From Melioribacteraceae bacterium (GTDB taxonomy: Bacteria > Bacteroidota > Ignavibacteria > Ignavibacteriales > Melioribacteraceae), in the NCBI GenBank assembly GCA_027030245.1, contig JALVFE010000036.1, positions 1 through 58,062 of the forward strand: DNA of 58,062 nt. Reading direction: 5' to 3'. A model generated the notes under the pieces. It did no database searches. It saw only the letters and a program-made list of their open reading frames with translations, and was not told where the DNA came from. Positions 50,817-58,062 of this stretch are shown here, in pieces; positions within the stretch are counted from its first letter, which is position 1; each line of letters starts with the position of its first letter. Made by a program: the position numbers and the translations under genes.

Positions 50817-53047
50817 TGAAAAATTTCGCTTTCAGATTCGAAATTTTCACAACGGTTGTTTTTATTTTGCTCACTGCGTTAAGCGTATTTTTTGCTTTCT
50901 TCGTTCCGCTTACAAACGTACTTCATTATGAATTCTCAACCGTTTCGGCAATATTCGGTTCGTTTCTGGGTGGAATTCTTTTTATCCGCTTGGCTAAACT
51001 CTCTGCGCGGGGAAATTTCAGAGATATAATACGGCAAAATATAATTTTACTTTCTCTTTTTATTTTGATTCCATTCCTTATTTCGTTGATGTCTGTGTTC
51101 GTGTTGAGAATTTGTCCGCTTTCCGGGGGAATATATTTTTATCCCGTCATTACTTTAGTTTCAATTATTTATGGAATCGCTCTTGCATATTTTGCTTTTG
51201 CTCTGAGTGATAAATATTCATATTTGTTGTTTATTCTTTTCTATTTGATGGCGCTTTCCGGGTGGTTTGTGGAAATTTATTCCCGTCCACAGATTTATTT
51301 CTATAATTCGATTATCGGTTTTTATCCGGGAACAATGTACGATGAAGATATTACCGTAACGGTGCAATTGGTAAAATACAGAATTTGGATTTTACTGTTT
51401 TCCGGTTTATTGATTGGCATTGCCGAATTTTCGATTAAAAGAAACGTTTGGGCAAAGTTATCTTTAAGTTTTACTGTTTTGATTGTGGTAATTGGTTTTT
51501 ACTTTGCAAAACCGTATCTCGGTTTCGGAACAAATTATGACGTAATGGGAAATGAACTCAACGTAACTGCCGAGACGCCGAATTTTATCATTCATTTTCC
51601 AGAAACACTGGATAGAAACGATATAAAACGAATTTCTTTTATGCACGAATTTTATTTTGCCGAATTAAAAAAAGAAATAATTCCGGTAAACAACTATAAA
51701 ATCGAATCATTTGTTTTTGATAGCCCGGAGCAAAAGAGGAAGTTATTCGGAGCAAGCAATGCGGACGTGGCAAAACCGTGGAATAAGCAAATTTTCATAA
51801 ATTATACGGACGTAAATAACGTATTAAAACACGAACTTGCGCATGTTTTCTCGGCGGAATACGGATTTTCACCGTTAAAACTTTCCGGTAAATTCAATCC
51901 CGCAATGCTCGAAGGTTTTGCATCGGCGTTCGAAAACGATTACGACGGTTATGAAATTCATACTTTGGCTGCTCTGGCATTCAAAAACGGATACAAAATT
52001 GAAATAAGTTCGTTATTTAACGGCTTTAAGTTTTATCTCCAAACTTCTTCTATCTCATATATTTATGCCGGTTCATTTATAAAATACTTGAAGGATATAT
52101 TTGGCGTTGAGAAAATCAAGGAATTATACGGCACAACGGACTTTGAAAAAGTGTTCAATAGACCGTTGGAAGAGCTTGAAAAAAATTATTTTGAGTTTTT
52201 GAAAACAATCGAAGTACCGGACAACAAAAACATTGCGAATTATTATTTCGGGAGAAAATCATTATTTAAGAAACATTGTGTTAGATTTACCGCTAATAAA
52301 TTGAAAAATGCGTGGCATTTGTATAAAACCGGAGCATATTTTAAAGCGGAGCAAGAGTTCGAAGATGTATTCAAGAAATCATTGAGCGCATCTGCATTGA
52401 TTGGTTGGGCAAACAGTTTAATGAAACGGGGCGAATATAATTTGTCTGTGAATGTTTTAGCTGAAAATATGAAAAATTTTGTCAACAGCGCATCTTATTT
52501 TGCTCTGGAGTTGAAATTAGCTGATTCTTACGTACTTTCTGGAAAGGTAATGCAATCCGATTCACTTTACAAGGTTTTATACGAACAAAATCCGAAATTG
52601 AATTATAAAGCTCTCGCCGACATGAGAAAACGTTTGCTTAAGTTAGATGTTAGAAAATTAAAAACATATCTTAATGCATCCGAAGCTGACAAATACGATA
52701 TTCTGACTTCGATTTACGCAAAGAAAAGATTTAATTCTTTTATCCCGACCATGATTTCGCTGGCGGAAATTCTGAATAAAAATTATAATATGTTTATCTC
52801 GAATATTAAAAGATTAAAAATGAATGCTAAATTTGGTGACCTTTTCCCGTATGCAATGTTAAAATTGGGTGAATATGCTTTTAACAACAACGATTTTGAT
52901 TATGCATTAATAGAATTGCGGAACGCTAAAAATAGTAACGGACTGAAATTTTTCAGAAATTCAATAAGCGAAAAGATTAAAGCAATAAAATGGATTAAAC
53001 AGAACCGCGACTTTTTGGAAAACGGGATTAAAATCAAATACCGGTGA
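50816..53047 (+). CDS. Membrane gluzincin-like peptidase with C-terminal TPR-like region
   Basis: The 743-residue protein has three parts. Residues 1-230 contain about seven membrane segments. Residues about 245-460 form a peptidase MA-like gluzincin domain with the zinc motif HELAH at 339-343 and a downstream glutamate in MLEGFASAFEND that fits the third ligand. Residues about 480-735 look like TPR-type helical repeats (KTGAYFKAEQEFEDVFKKS, MKRGEYNLSVNVLAENM). The peptidase probably acts outside the cytoplasm. Substrate is unknown. It is translationally coupled to murA and lies 4 bp before the cca gene. Confidence 0.75.
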   Translation: MKNFAFRFEIFTTVVFILLTALSVFFAFFVPLTNVLHYEFSTVSAIFGSFLGGILFIRLAKLSARGNFRDIIRQNIILLSLFILIPFLISLMSVFVLRICPLSGGIYFYPVITLVSIIYGIALAYFAFALSDKYSYLLFILFYLMALSGWFVEIYSRPQIYFYNSIIGFYPGTMYDEDITVTVQLVKYRIWILLFSGLLIGIAEFSIKRNVWAKLSLSFTVLIVVIGFYFAKPYLGFGTNYDVMGNELNVTAETPNFIIHFPETLDRNDIKRISFMHEFYFAELKKEIIPVNNYKIESFVFDSPEQKRKLFGASNADVAKPWNKQIFINYTDVNNVLKHELAHVFSAEYGFSPLKLSGKFNPAMLEGFASAFENDYDGYEIHTLAALAFKNGYKIEISSLFNGFKFYLQTSSISYIYAGSFIKYLKDIFGVEKIKELYGTTDFEKVFNRPLEELEKNYFEFLKTIEVPDNKNIANYYFGRKSLFKKHCVRFTANKLKNAWHLYKTGAYFKAEQEFEDVFKKSLSASALIGWANSLMKRGEYNLSVNVLAENMKNFVNSASYFALELKLADSYVLSGKVMQSDSLYKVLYEQNPKLNYKALADMRKRLLKLDVRKLKTYLNASEADKYDILTSIYAKKRFNSFIPTMISLAEILNKNYNMFISNIKRLKMNAKFGDLFPYAMLKLGEYAFNNNDFDYALIELRNAKNSNGLKFFRNSISEKIKAIKWIKQNRDFLENGIKIKYR

Positions 53048-53051
53048 AAAT

Positions 53052-54467
53052 ATGAATTTTGAAAAACAGATAAACGAAAAAGAATATTTTAAAACGATTG
53101 CCCAAACTGCTTCCGAGTTAAACGTAAAAGCTTACATCGTTGGTGGTTATGTTAGGGATTTAATCTTGCAAAGGGAAAACTCGGAAATCGACTTTATGGT
53201 TCTGGGAGACGTAATGAAATTCGTAACCGAAATTGCCAAAAGGTTGAACGTAAAAAATGTGGCGGTTTTTAAAAGATTTGGTACGGCGCACTTCAAATAT
53301 CGCAATTTGGATTTCGAATTCGTAAGAGCACGGAAAGAATCGTACAGCAAAGACAGCAGAAATCCCGATGTTATTCCCGGTACTTTCGAAGATGATATCA
53401 AAAGGCGTGATTTTACGATTAACACTCTCGCAATTTCCCTAAACACGGAAGATTACGGCGAAGTAATCGATATATTCAACGGTTTGGAGGATATTAAGAA
53501 TAAACTAATCCGCACTCCGCTCGATCCATTCAAAACATTCGACGACGATCCGCTGAGAATAATGCGTGCATTCAGATTTGCTTCCCAACTTGAATTTTCC
53601 GTCCATCCGGAAATAATGAAAGCCGCAGAAAAAATGAGGGAAAGATTAAAAATTGTATCTCAAGAAAGAATTACGGATGAATTTCTTAAAATCCTTAAAT
53701 CACCCAAACCTTCAATCGGATTAAAATTACTTTATGAAAGTAAAGTAATGGAAATTGTTTTCCCGGAAATTGCCAACTTGGGTGGTGTTGAGCAAAAAAA
53801 AGAATATCACCACAAAGATGTATTTTTGCACACAGTTCAGGTTGTTGATAATATTGCCAAAGTTTCGGATGATGTTTGGCTGCGTTTTGCGGCTTTGGTA
53901 CACGACATTGCCAAACCGGCAACCAAGAAATTTATTGAGGGAACGGGCTGGACTTTTCACGGGCACGAAGAATTGGGCGCAAGGATGATGAAAAAAATCT
54001 TTTACAGAATGAAATTACCGCTTTCGAAATTAAGTTACGTGGAAAAACTTGTCAGACTTCATTTACGACCGATTGCATTGGTATCGGACGAAGTGACCGA
54101 TTCGGCAATCAGAAGATTAATTGTTGCCGCGGGTGATGATTTGGATGATTTGATTACCCTTTGCCGGGCTGATATTACAAGTAAAAATCCCGAAAAAGTT
54201 AATCGCTATTTGGCGAATTACGATAAAGTAATGCAAAAAGTAAAAGAGGTGGAAGAAAAAGACCGTCTGCGCGCTTTTCAATCACCGGTGAAAGGTGATG
54301 TGATTATGAAAGTCTGCAATTTGAAACCTTCTAAAAAAGTTGGTGAAATAAAAAAAGCGATAGAAGAAGCGATTTTGGAAGGAAAAATCGGAAACAATTA
54401 CGAAGAAGCGTATCAATATTTATTAGAAATTAAAGATAAATTCCTCAAGAGCGAAGAGGGAAAATAA
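53052..54467 (+). CDS. cca: tRNA nucleotidyltransferase (CCA-adding) / poly(A) polymerase family with HD domain
   Basis: Adds or repairs the 3' CCA of tRNAs, or adds poly(A). The 471-residue protein has class II features: AYIVGGYVRDLIL (about 28-40), the metal-binding NSEIDFMVLGD (DxD equivalent), RRDFTINTLAI, DPLRIMRAFRFASQLEF, and an HD domain (HHKDVFLHTVQVVDNI, LVHDIAKPATK) in the C-terminal half. The HD domain may provide phosphatase or phosphodiesterase activity. CCA addition versus polyadenylation cannot be told by eye, although the tRNA-Ser here encodes CCA. Confidence 0.9.
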   Translation: MNFEKQINEKEYFKTIAQTASELNVKAYIVGGYVRDLILQRENSEIDFMVLGDVMKFVTEIAKRLNVKNVAVFKRFGTAHFKYRNLDFEFVRARKESYSKDSRNPDVIPGTFEDDIKRRDFTINTLAISLNTEDYGEVIDIFNGLEDIKNKLIRTPLDPFKTFDDDPLRIMRAFRFASQLEFSVHPEIMKAAEKMRERLKIVSQERITDEFLKILKSPKPSIGLKLLYESKVMEIVFPEIANLGGVEQKKEYHHKDVFLHTVQVVDNIAKVSDDVWLRFAALVHDIAKPATKKFIEGTGWTFHGHEELGARMMKKIFYRMKLPLSKLSYVEKLVRLHLRPIALVSDEVTDSAIRRLIVAAGDDLDDLITLCRADITSKNPEKVNRYLANYDKVMQKVKEVEEKDRLRAFQSPVKGDVIMKVCNLKPSKKVGEIKKAIEEAILEGKIGNNYEEAYQYLLEIKDKFLKSEEGK

Positions 54468-54504
54468 TCTATAGTCAATATCCGGGAACTTCAATTTTTG
54501 CTTA

Positions 54505-54539
54505 AGAAAAAAGCCGCTCCGTAATAAAACAGAGCGGCT
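54505..54539 (-). terminator. Rho-independent terminator after nagB
   Basis: AGCCGCTC (54512-54519) and GAGCGGCT (54532-54539) form a perfect 8-bp GC-rich stem with a 12-nt loop. On the minus strand the stem is followed by TTTTTT, so it terminates the leftward nagB transcript. On the plus strand there is no T-tract, so it is only weakly suited to end the cca transcript. Confidence 0.85.
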
Positions 54540-54572
54540 GTAATATCTAAATTCATTCCTCCCGGTGCCGTT

Positions 54573-55385
54573 TTACTTCAGCAATGTAGACGGATCGAGA
54601 TGAGGAGCTTCAATATCCTTGAAATATTGCACCGTACCGACTTTCAGTTCGTATGTAGAATCGTCGTCGCAAACAATAATACCTTTCGGATGAAGCTGCA
54701 ATGCGCTGACCGTCCACATGTGGTTTACTCCTTCTTCAACAACTTTTTGAAGAGCGCGGGCTTTGGAATGACCCGAAATAATTATCATTACTTCGTCGGC
54801 ATCCATTACGGTTTTTACTCCTACGGTCAAAGCGGTTTTAGGCACTTTGTTAATGTCGCCGTCGAAAAATCTCGAGTTTGCGATTATCGTATCCATTGTT
54901 AAAGTTTTAACTCTTGTGCGTGAACCGAGAGAAGAACCGGGTTCGTTGAAAGCAATGTGACCGTCCGGTCCTATTCCGCCGACGAATAAATTTATTCCGC
55001 CGTATTTGGCTATTTTCTTTTCATAGTTTTCGCATTCTTTGTGCAAATCTTTTGCGTTTCCGTTTAATATGTTAACGTTCTTTTTTTGTATATCGATATG
55101 ATTAAAAAAGTTATGCCACATGAAATAATGATAACTTTGCGGATGATCTTCGGGAATGCCAACATATTCATCCATGTTGAAAGTTACCACGTTCTTAAAA
55201 GATACGACTTTTTGTTTGTTTAATTTAATCAGTTCTTTATACATACCGAGCGGGGAAGAGCCTGTCGGCAATCCCAATACAAAAGGTTTTTTTGCCGTGG
55301 GTTTAAATTGACGTATGCGTTTGGCCACATGGTTTGCAGCCCATTTTGAAACCAGATCGTAATTCGGTTGGATGATTAATCTCAT
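54573..55385 (-). CDS. nagB: Glucosamine-6-phosphate deaminase
   Basis: Converts glucosamine-6-phosphate to fructose-6-phosphate and ammonia. The 270-residue protein is of the hexameric type with [17 protein letters not shown] (about 38-54), the catalytic region [19 protein letters not shown], and [18 protein letters not shown]. All catalytic residues seem present. It is preceded by AGGAGG and lies 16 bp downstream of the GlmU-like gene, suggesting control of the amino-sugar pool. Confidence 0.96.
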   Translation of the reverse strand: MRLIIQPNYDLVSKWAANHVAKRIRQFKPTAKKPFVLGLPTGSSPLGMYKELIKLNKQKVVSFKNVVTFNMDEYVGIPEDHPQSYHYFMWHNFFNHIDIQKKNVNILNGNAKDLHKECENYEKKIAKYGGINLFVGGIGPDGHIAFNEPGSSLGSRTRVKTLTMDTIIANSRFFDGDINKVPKTALTVGVKTVMDADEVMIIISGHSKARALQKVVEEGVNHMWTVSALQLHPKGIIVCDDDSTYELKVGTVQYFKDIEAPHLDPSTLLK

Positions 55386-55401
55386 TGTTACCTCCTAAAG
55401 T

Positions 55402-56676
55402 TTATACTTCTTCCGGAAATTTGCGAATAGCCCGTTCGTCTTTTGTTAATTCGAAAACGGTCTTGAATATTTTTTCGTCCGCTTCCGTAAATTCAACATC
55501 GCGGCGGGCCATAACGCGTTTAGCTACTTCCATACATTTATCAAGTTTGTAAGTTGTCATCGATTCGCTTCCGCCCCAAGAGAAAGAGGGAATGTATTTG
55601 GGAGGGAAGTCCGCTCCGTAAACATTGCAACCTACTCCCACAACGGTACCGGTATTAAACATCGTGTTGATGCCGGATTTGGAATGATCGCCCATTGTTA
55701 AACCGACAAACATACTGCCGCTGTCCACGGGTTTATCGTTGATGAATACTTTTACGTTTCCGTAATTGTTTTTCAAATCGCTGTTGTTTGTATCGGCGCC
55801 AAGATTAACCCAACTGCCGAGGTAAGCATGACCCAAAAATCCGTCATGTTGTTTGTTGGAGTATGAATGTATTATCGATTCTTCAACTTCGCCGCCTACT
55901 TTACAAACAGGACCGATACTCGTGTTCTCGTAAATTTTGGCTCCCACTTTTATTTTCGAGCCGTCTCCGATATAGCAAGGTCCTTCAATCACGGAATTGG
56001 GAAATACGGTTACGTTTTTACCTATGAATATCGGACCGCCTTCGGCATCCAAAACAACGCCGGGTTTTATTTTGCTTCCTTCGCCGATGTAAATATTGTC
56101 TTTCTCTACGATATTAACCCCGTCGTAGATTTTACCTTGGATTTTGTTATCGATGTTTGACGTAAGTAAATTATAATCTTTAACAATTTCGGAACCGTTC
56201 GCATGAACCAAGTGCCAAGGGTATTCAACAACGTTGACATCGAGTTCTTTTTTTGTAACGTTAAGAGAATTGAAAAATTCTTCCAAGTCCGTCAAATGAT
56301 TTTTTGCGTTTTCCAAGTTGGAAGAATTCAATTTAATAGCAACAAGTTCACCACCGGAATAATAAGCAGTTTCCGTTTCGTCGAAAACCAAGTTATTGCT
56401 TAAACCGGAATCGGCAATTGTTCTTCCGTTAATGAATATCATTTCTTCAACATTATCCGGAATCCGGTTTACTTCGTTATCGGGGAAATTTTGTTTTACG
56501 CTGTCAATTAAATAATCCCGTGTGTGTAAAATGATATTTCTGCCTGGAAAATATTTTTCGATTTTTTCTTTTAAAGTCAGAATCCCGCAACGCAAATCGT
56601 AAACGGGCCGGGTGTAAGTCAATGGGTGAAGGTTTTGGACTTTCTTGTCTTCGAAAATGAAAATTGGTGTGGACAT
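55402..56676 (-). CDS. GlmU-related sugar nucleotidyltransferase/acyltransferase-like protein
   Basis: The 424-residue protein resembles GlmU-like proteins of Bacteroidota. The N-terminal domain begins PIFIFEDKKVQNLHPLTYTR and includes RPVYDLRCGILTLKEKI. It lacks the LxxGxGTRM nucleotide loop of classical pyrophosphorylases. Residues about 190-390 are a left-handed beta helix of hexapeptide repeats (KIKPGVVLDAEGGPIFIGKN, SVIEGPCYIGDGSKIKVGAK). Ends with ERAIRKFPEEV-like residues. It may make UDP-GlcNAc or another activated sugar; the position next to nagB supports an amino-sugar role. The activity is not certain. Confidence 0.75.
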   Translation of the reverse strand: MSTPIFIFEDKKVQNLHPLTYTRPVYDLRCGILTLKEKIEKYFPGRNIILHTRDYLIDSVKQNFPDNEVNRIPDNVEEMIFINGRTIADSGLSNNLVFDETETAYYSGGELVAIKLNSSNLENAKNHLTDLEEFFNSLNVTKKELDVNVVEYPWHLVHANGSEIVKDYNLLTSNIDNKIQGKIYDGVNIVEKDNIYIGEGSKIKPGVVLDAEGGPIFIGKNVTVFPNSVIEGPCYIGDGSKIKVGAKIYENTSIGPVCKVGGEVEESIIHSYSNKQHDGFLGHAYLGSWVNLGADTNNSDLKNNYGNVKVFINDKPVDSGSMFVGLTMGDHSKSGINTMFNTGTVVGVGCNVYGADFPPKYIPSFSWGGSESMTTYKLDKCMEVAKRVMARRDVEFTEADEKIFKTVFELTKDERAIRKFPEEV

Positions 56677-56918
56677 TTTTTACTCCGTAATTAGATTGGT
56701 AAAGAAGTAAATAATATTCGTAAATATAAGAAAAATCGGAGATAACTTTAATTTTGCTTTGTTTTATGATAATTTAAATTGGAATTGAACATTAACTAAT
56801 CCGTAACCGGCAAACAGTAAGACAGACTGATATTTTGGTTTGTTATTTGGAATTGGTCAATCGTCATTGGTCATTTGTCACTTGTTACTGGTCATTTGTC
56901 ATTTGGAATTTTTTTGTC

Positions 56919-57034
56919 TGTCATCCCGAACTTGTTTCGGGATCTAAAAAGAACCCGTTGCCACAATTAGATGCTGAAATAAATTCAGCATGACAGTTAA
57001 TAAAACCTGTCATTCCGAACTTGATTCGGAATCT
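56919..57034. repeat. REP-like palindromes, copies 1-2
   Basis: The copies at 56919-56945 and 57008-57034 share the frame TGTCAT-CCGAACTTG-CGG-ATCT, with complementary arms CCCGAA/TTCGGG and TTCCGAA/TTCGGAA. The changes in the two arms are compensatory (C to T in one arm, G to A in the other), so base pairing is conserved. Between them a different stem-loop, ATGCTGAA/TTCAGCAT, is at 56971-56991. Confidence 0.75.
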
Positions 57035-57114
57035 AAAAGGAAACTCTCCATTTCAACCCGCAAACGCTGTTATTCAAGTCTTCCCAAAAGATAAATTTAA
57101 CTATTGATTAAGTA

Positions 57115-57152
57115 GATGCTGAAACAATTCGCCTGCGGCGAACAGCATGACA
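57115..57152. repeat. REP-like stem-loop variant with inner palindrome
   Basis: GATGCTG...CAGCAT pair as in the element near 56971, with an inner stem TTCGCC/GGCGAA, followed by GACA as in the other copy. It appears to be a longer version of the same repeat. Confidence 0.6.
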
Positions 57153-57171
57153 AAGAGAAAAATTATTATTC

Positions 57172-57277
57172 GGAATCTAAAAGGAACTCTATATTCAAAC
57201 CAACAAACGCCATTAGGCGTGAAACATTTATAGAACAATGATTCTAACACAAAACCAAAACTCCATCGGAGTGAAAC
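57172..57277 (+). repeat. Imperfect 100-bp direct repeat, copy A
   Basis: This stretch and 57601-57705 agree over about 100 bp with few mismatches. Each copy begins with a REP tail (GATCT/AATCT AAAAGGAACTCT), followed by two short palindromes (57206-57225 and 57259-57277). The differences fall mostly in the palindrome loops and arms. Confidence 0.8.
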
Positions 57278-57579
57278 GGTTTGTTCATTTCTTTTGTCTT
57301 GATACAAAAGAAACGAACCAAAGAAAAAATCAAGGCTGAAAACAATTTGCTAAAATTCTTAGCTTCGTAGCTAAAAATAATGAACTCGTCCCGCTATATC
57401 TGTCGATATACCGTGACTCAAACAGCATTATTTTTTTAACGCTACTCCGCACGAATTTTTTAACGCAAATTGTTTTAGGCCGTTATTGGTTCTAAAACTC
57501 GCACAATTGAGTCGATTTATTGGAATGTGGGATTTGTTATTTGGGATTTTTAGTCTGTCATCCCGTCCACACAAGAACT

Positions 57580-57606
57580 TGTCATCCCGAACTGGTTTCG
57601 GGATCT
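57580..57606. repeat. REP-like palindrome, copy 3
   Basis: TGTCATCCCGAACTGGTTTCGGGATCT, differing from copy 1 by one added or changed loop region; arms CCCGAA/TTCGGG are perfect. It immediately precedes direct repeat copy B. Confidence 0.75.
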
Positions 57607-57705
57607 AAAAGGAACTCTCTATTCAAACCAACAAACGCCGTTAGGCGTGAAACATTTATAGAACAATCATTCTAACACAAAACCCAAACTCCGTAGGAGT
57701 GGCAC
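57601..57705 (+). repeat. Imperfect 100-bp direct repeat, copy B
   Basis: Second copy of the unit at 57172-57277, 429 bp downstream in the same orientation. The palindromes are at 57634-57653 (AACGCCGTTAGGCGTGAAAC) and 57687-57705 (AACTCCGTAGGAGTGGCAC). Confidence 0.8.
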
Positions 57706-57730
57706 AAAATCATAACACAAATTTAAGATG

Positions 57731-57797
57731 TCACCCCTACGGGGTTTTTATGTTAAGGGGTTCATGATTATTATAAATATTTCACCCCGATGGGGTT
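57731..57797 (-). repeat. Two inverted-orientation members of the short palindrome family
   Basis: TCACCCCTACGGGGTTT (57731-57747) and TTCACCCCGATGGGGTT (57781-57797) are, on the minus strand, AACCCCNNNGGGGTGA. This matches the AACnCCNNNGGnGTGAAA frame of the four plus-strand palindromes at 57206, 57259, 57634 and 57687. The spacing of about 50 bp equals that of the plus-strand pairs. Confidence 0.7.
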
Positions 57798-58062
57798 CGG
57801 TCGGGTTTTTAATGATGGAAAATTGCCACGAATTCACGAATGAAAAATAATTTTCGGGATGCAAGGTTTGCGTCCCCTACGTCTCACGTCTTACGTCTCA
57901 CGCTTCACGTTTGGTCATTGTTATGTTAAAAATCGAGTAACGCGCAAGCAGAGTTGTCTGGCTGCAATATTTGAGTTAGTTCACCACAAAAAATACTCCC
58001 ATTGCAATTATATAAGTTCTTTCAAATAAAATTATTTCATACTGTTATAAACAGTCTTCCTC

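Larger units (their letters stand above)
56677..58062. other. Repeat-rich intergenic region without genes
   Basis: The final 1.4 kb contains no plausible coding sequence. The first 90 bp presumably hold the promoter of the GlmU-like gene. The rest is a mosaic: TTGGTCATTTGTCA-type simple repeats (56870-56906), long REP-like palindromes, an imperfect 100-bp direct repeat, a family of short GC-cored palindromes, and ACGTCTCACGTCTTACG-type simple repeats (57879-57910). The pattern is that of a recombination-prone intergenic spacer. Confidence 0.7.

Noticed and set aside
57101-57307. Open frame of 68 codons on the minus strand in the repeat region
   Set aside because: It covers the repeats and palindromes and has no recognisable protein features.
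57172-57800. Possible CRISPR array
   Set aside because: Repeat arms vary, orientation is mixed, spacers resemble each other, and no cas gene is in the window.

Overview
The window looks like a chromosomal segment of an AT-rich, Gram-negative member of the Fibrobacteres-Chlorobi-Bacteroidetes group, most likely an Ignavibacteria-type organism. This is inferred from a Bacteroidota-style tyrosine integrase, a full-length single-chain glycine decarboxylase, PrsW, a FloA-type flotillin, three heptosyltransferase-family glycosyltransferases, an Omp85-type protein and a Bacteroidota-type GlmU-related protein. No marker fixes the taxonomy, so the assignment is moderate.

Bases 1-2547 are a damaged restriction-modification locus. 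The 3' end of an insertion sequence (transposase C-terminus plus right end, bases 1-122) sits inside a CfrBI-type restriction endonuclease gene and removes its C-terminal catalytic half. Its partner methyltransferase, which carries N-terminal HEAT repeats, is intact.

Bases 2548-12705 are a compact integrated element of about 10.1 kb. It lies between an intact tRNA-Ser(GCU) gene (12689-12778, minus strand) and a 17-bp copy of that tRNA's 3' end at 2548-2564. It encodes a tyrosine integrase, a ribbon-helix-helix-like protein, an excisionase-like HTH protein, a DUF1376-type replication protein, a MuF-like minor head protein, a tail tape-measure protein and several small unknown proteins. It has no recognisable terminase, portal, major capsid or lysis gene. 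Inside the replication gene are two clusters of four tandem 12-bp repeats. The clusters are read in different codon frames and are followed by an AT-rich stretch, which points to a built-in iteron origin of replication. The element is best read as a phage satellite or a heavily reduced prophage, and it is the most novel part of the window.

Bases 13085-58062 are mostly housekeeping. 13085-21090 (plus): RqcH, a small protein, rhodanese, MauE/DoxX-like protein, three GT9 enzymes, homocysteine S-methyltransferase and IspE. 21100-29101 (minus): PrsW, NadD, MeaB, an MCC-beta-like carboxyltransferase, acyl-CoA dehydrogenase, HisA-like protein, cyclic-nucleotide-binding protein, Usp and an eIF2B-like protein. 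29260-36187 (plus): the classic yceD-rpmF-plsX-fabH-fabD-fabG-acpP-fabF-rnc lipid/ribosome cluster. 36277-41609 (plus): GcvP, a CoA-binding protein, an Omp85 protein and RsmE. 41606-44758 (minus): a nucleoside salvage operon of purine nucleoside phosphorylase, concentrative nucleoside transporter, thymidine kinase and cytidine deaminase. 44804-49394 (minus): flotillin FloA, a membrane-anchored protein, UvrD-type helicase and GT2. 49551-54467 (plus): MurA, a membrane gluzincin-TPR protein and a CCA-adding-type nucleotidyltransferase. 54573-56676 (minus): NagB and a GlmU-like protein. The last 1.4 kb has no gene but is packed with short palindromic repeats of at least two families.
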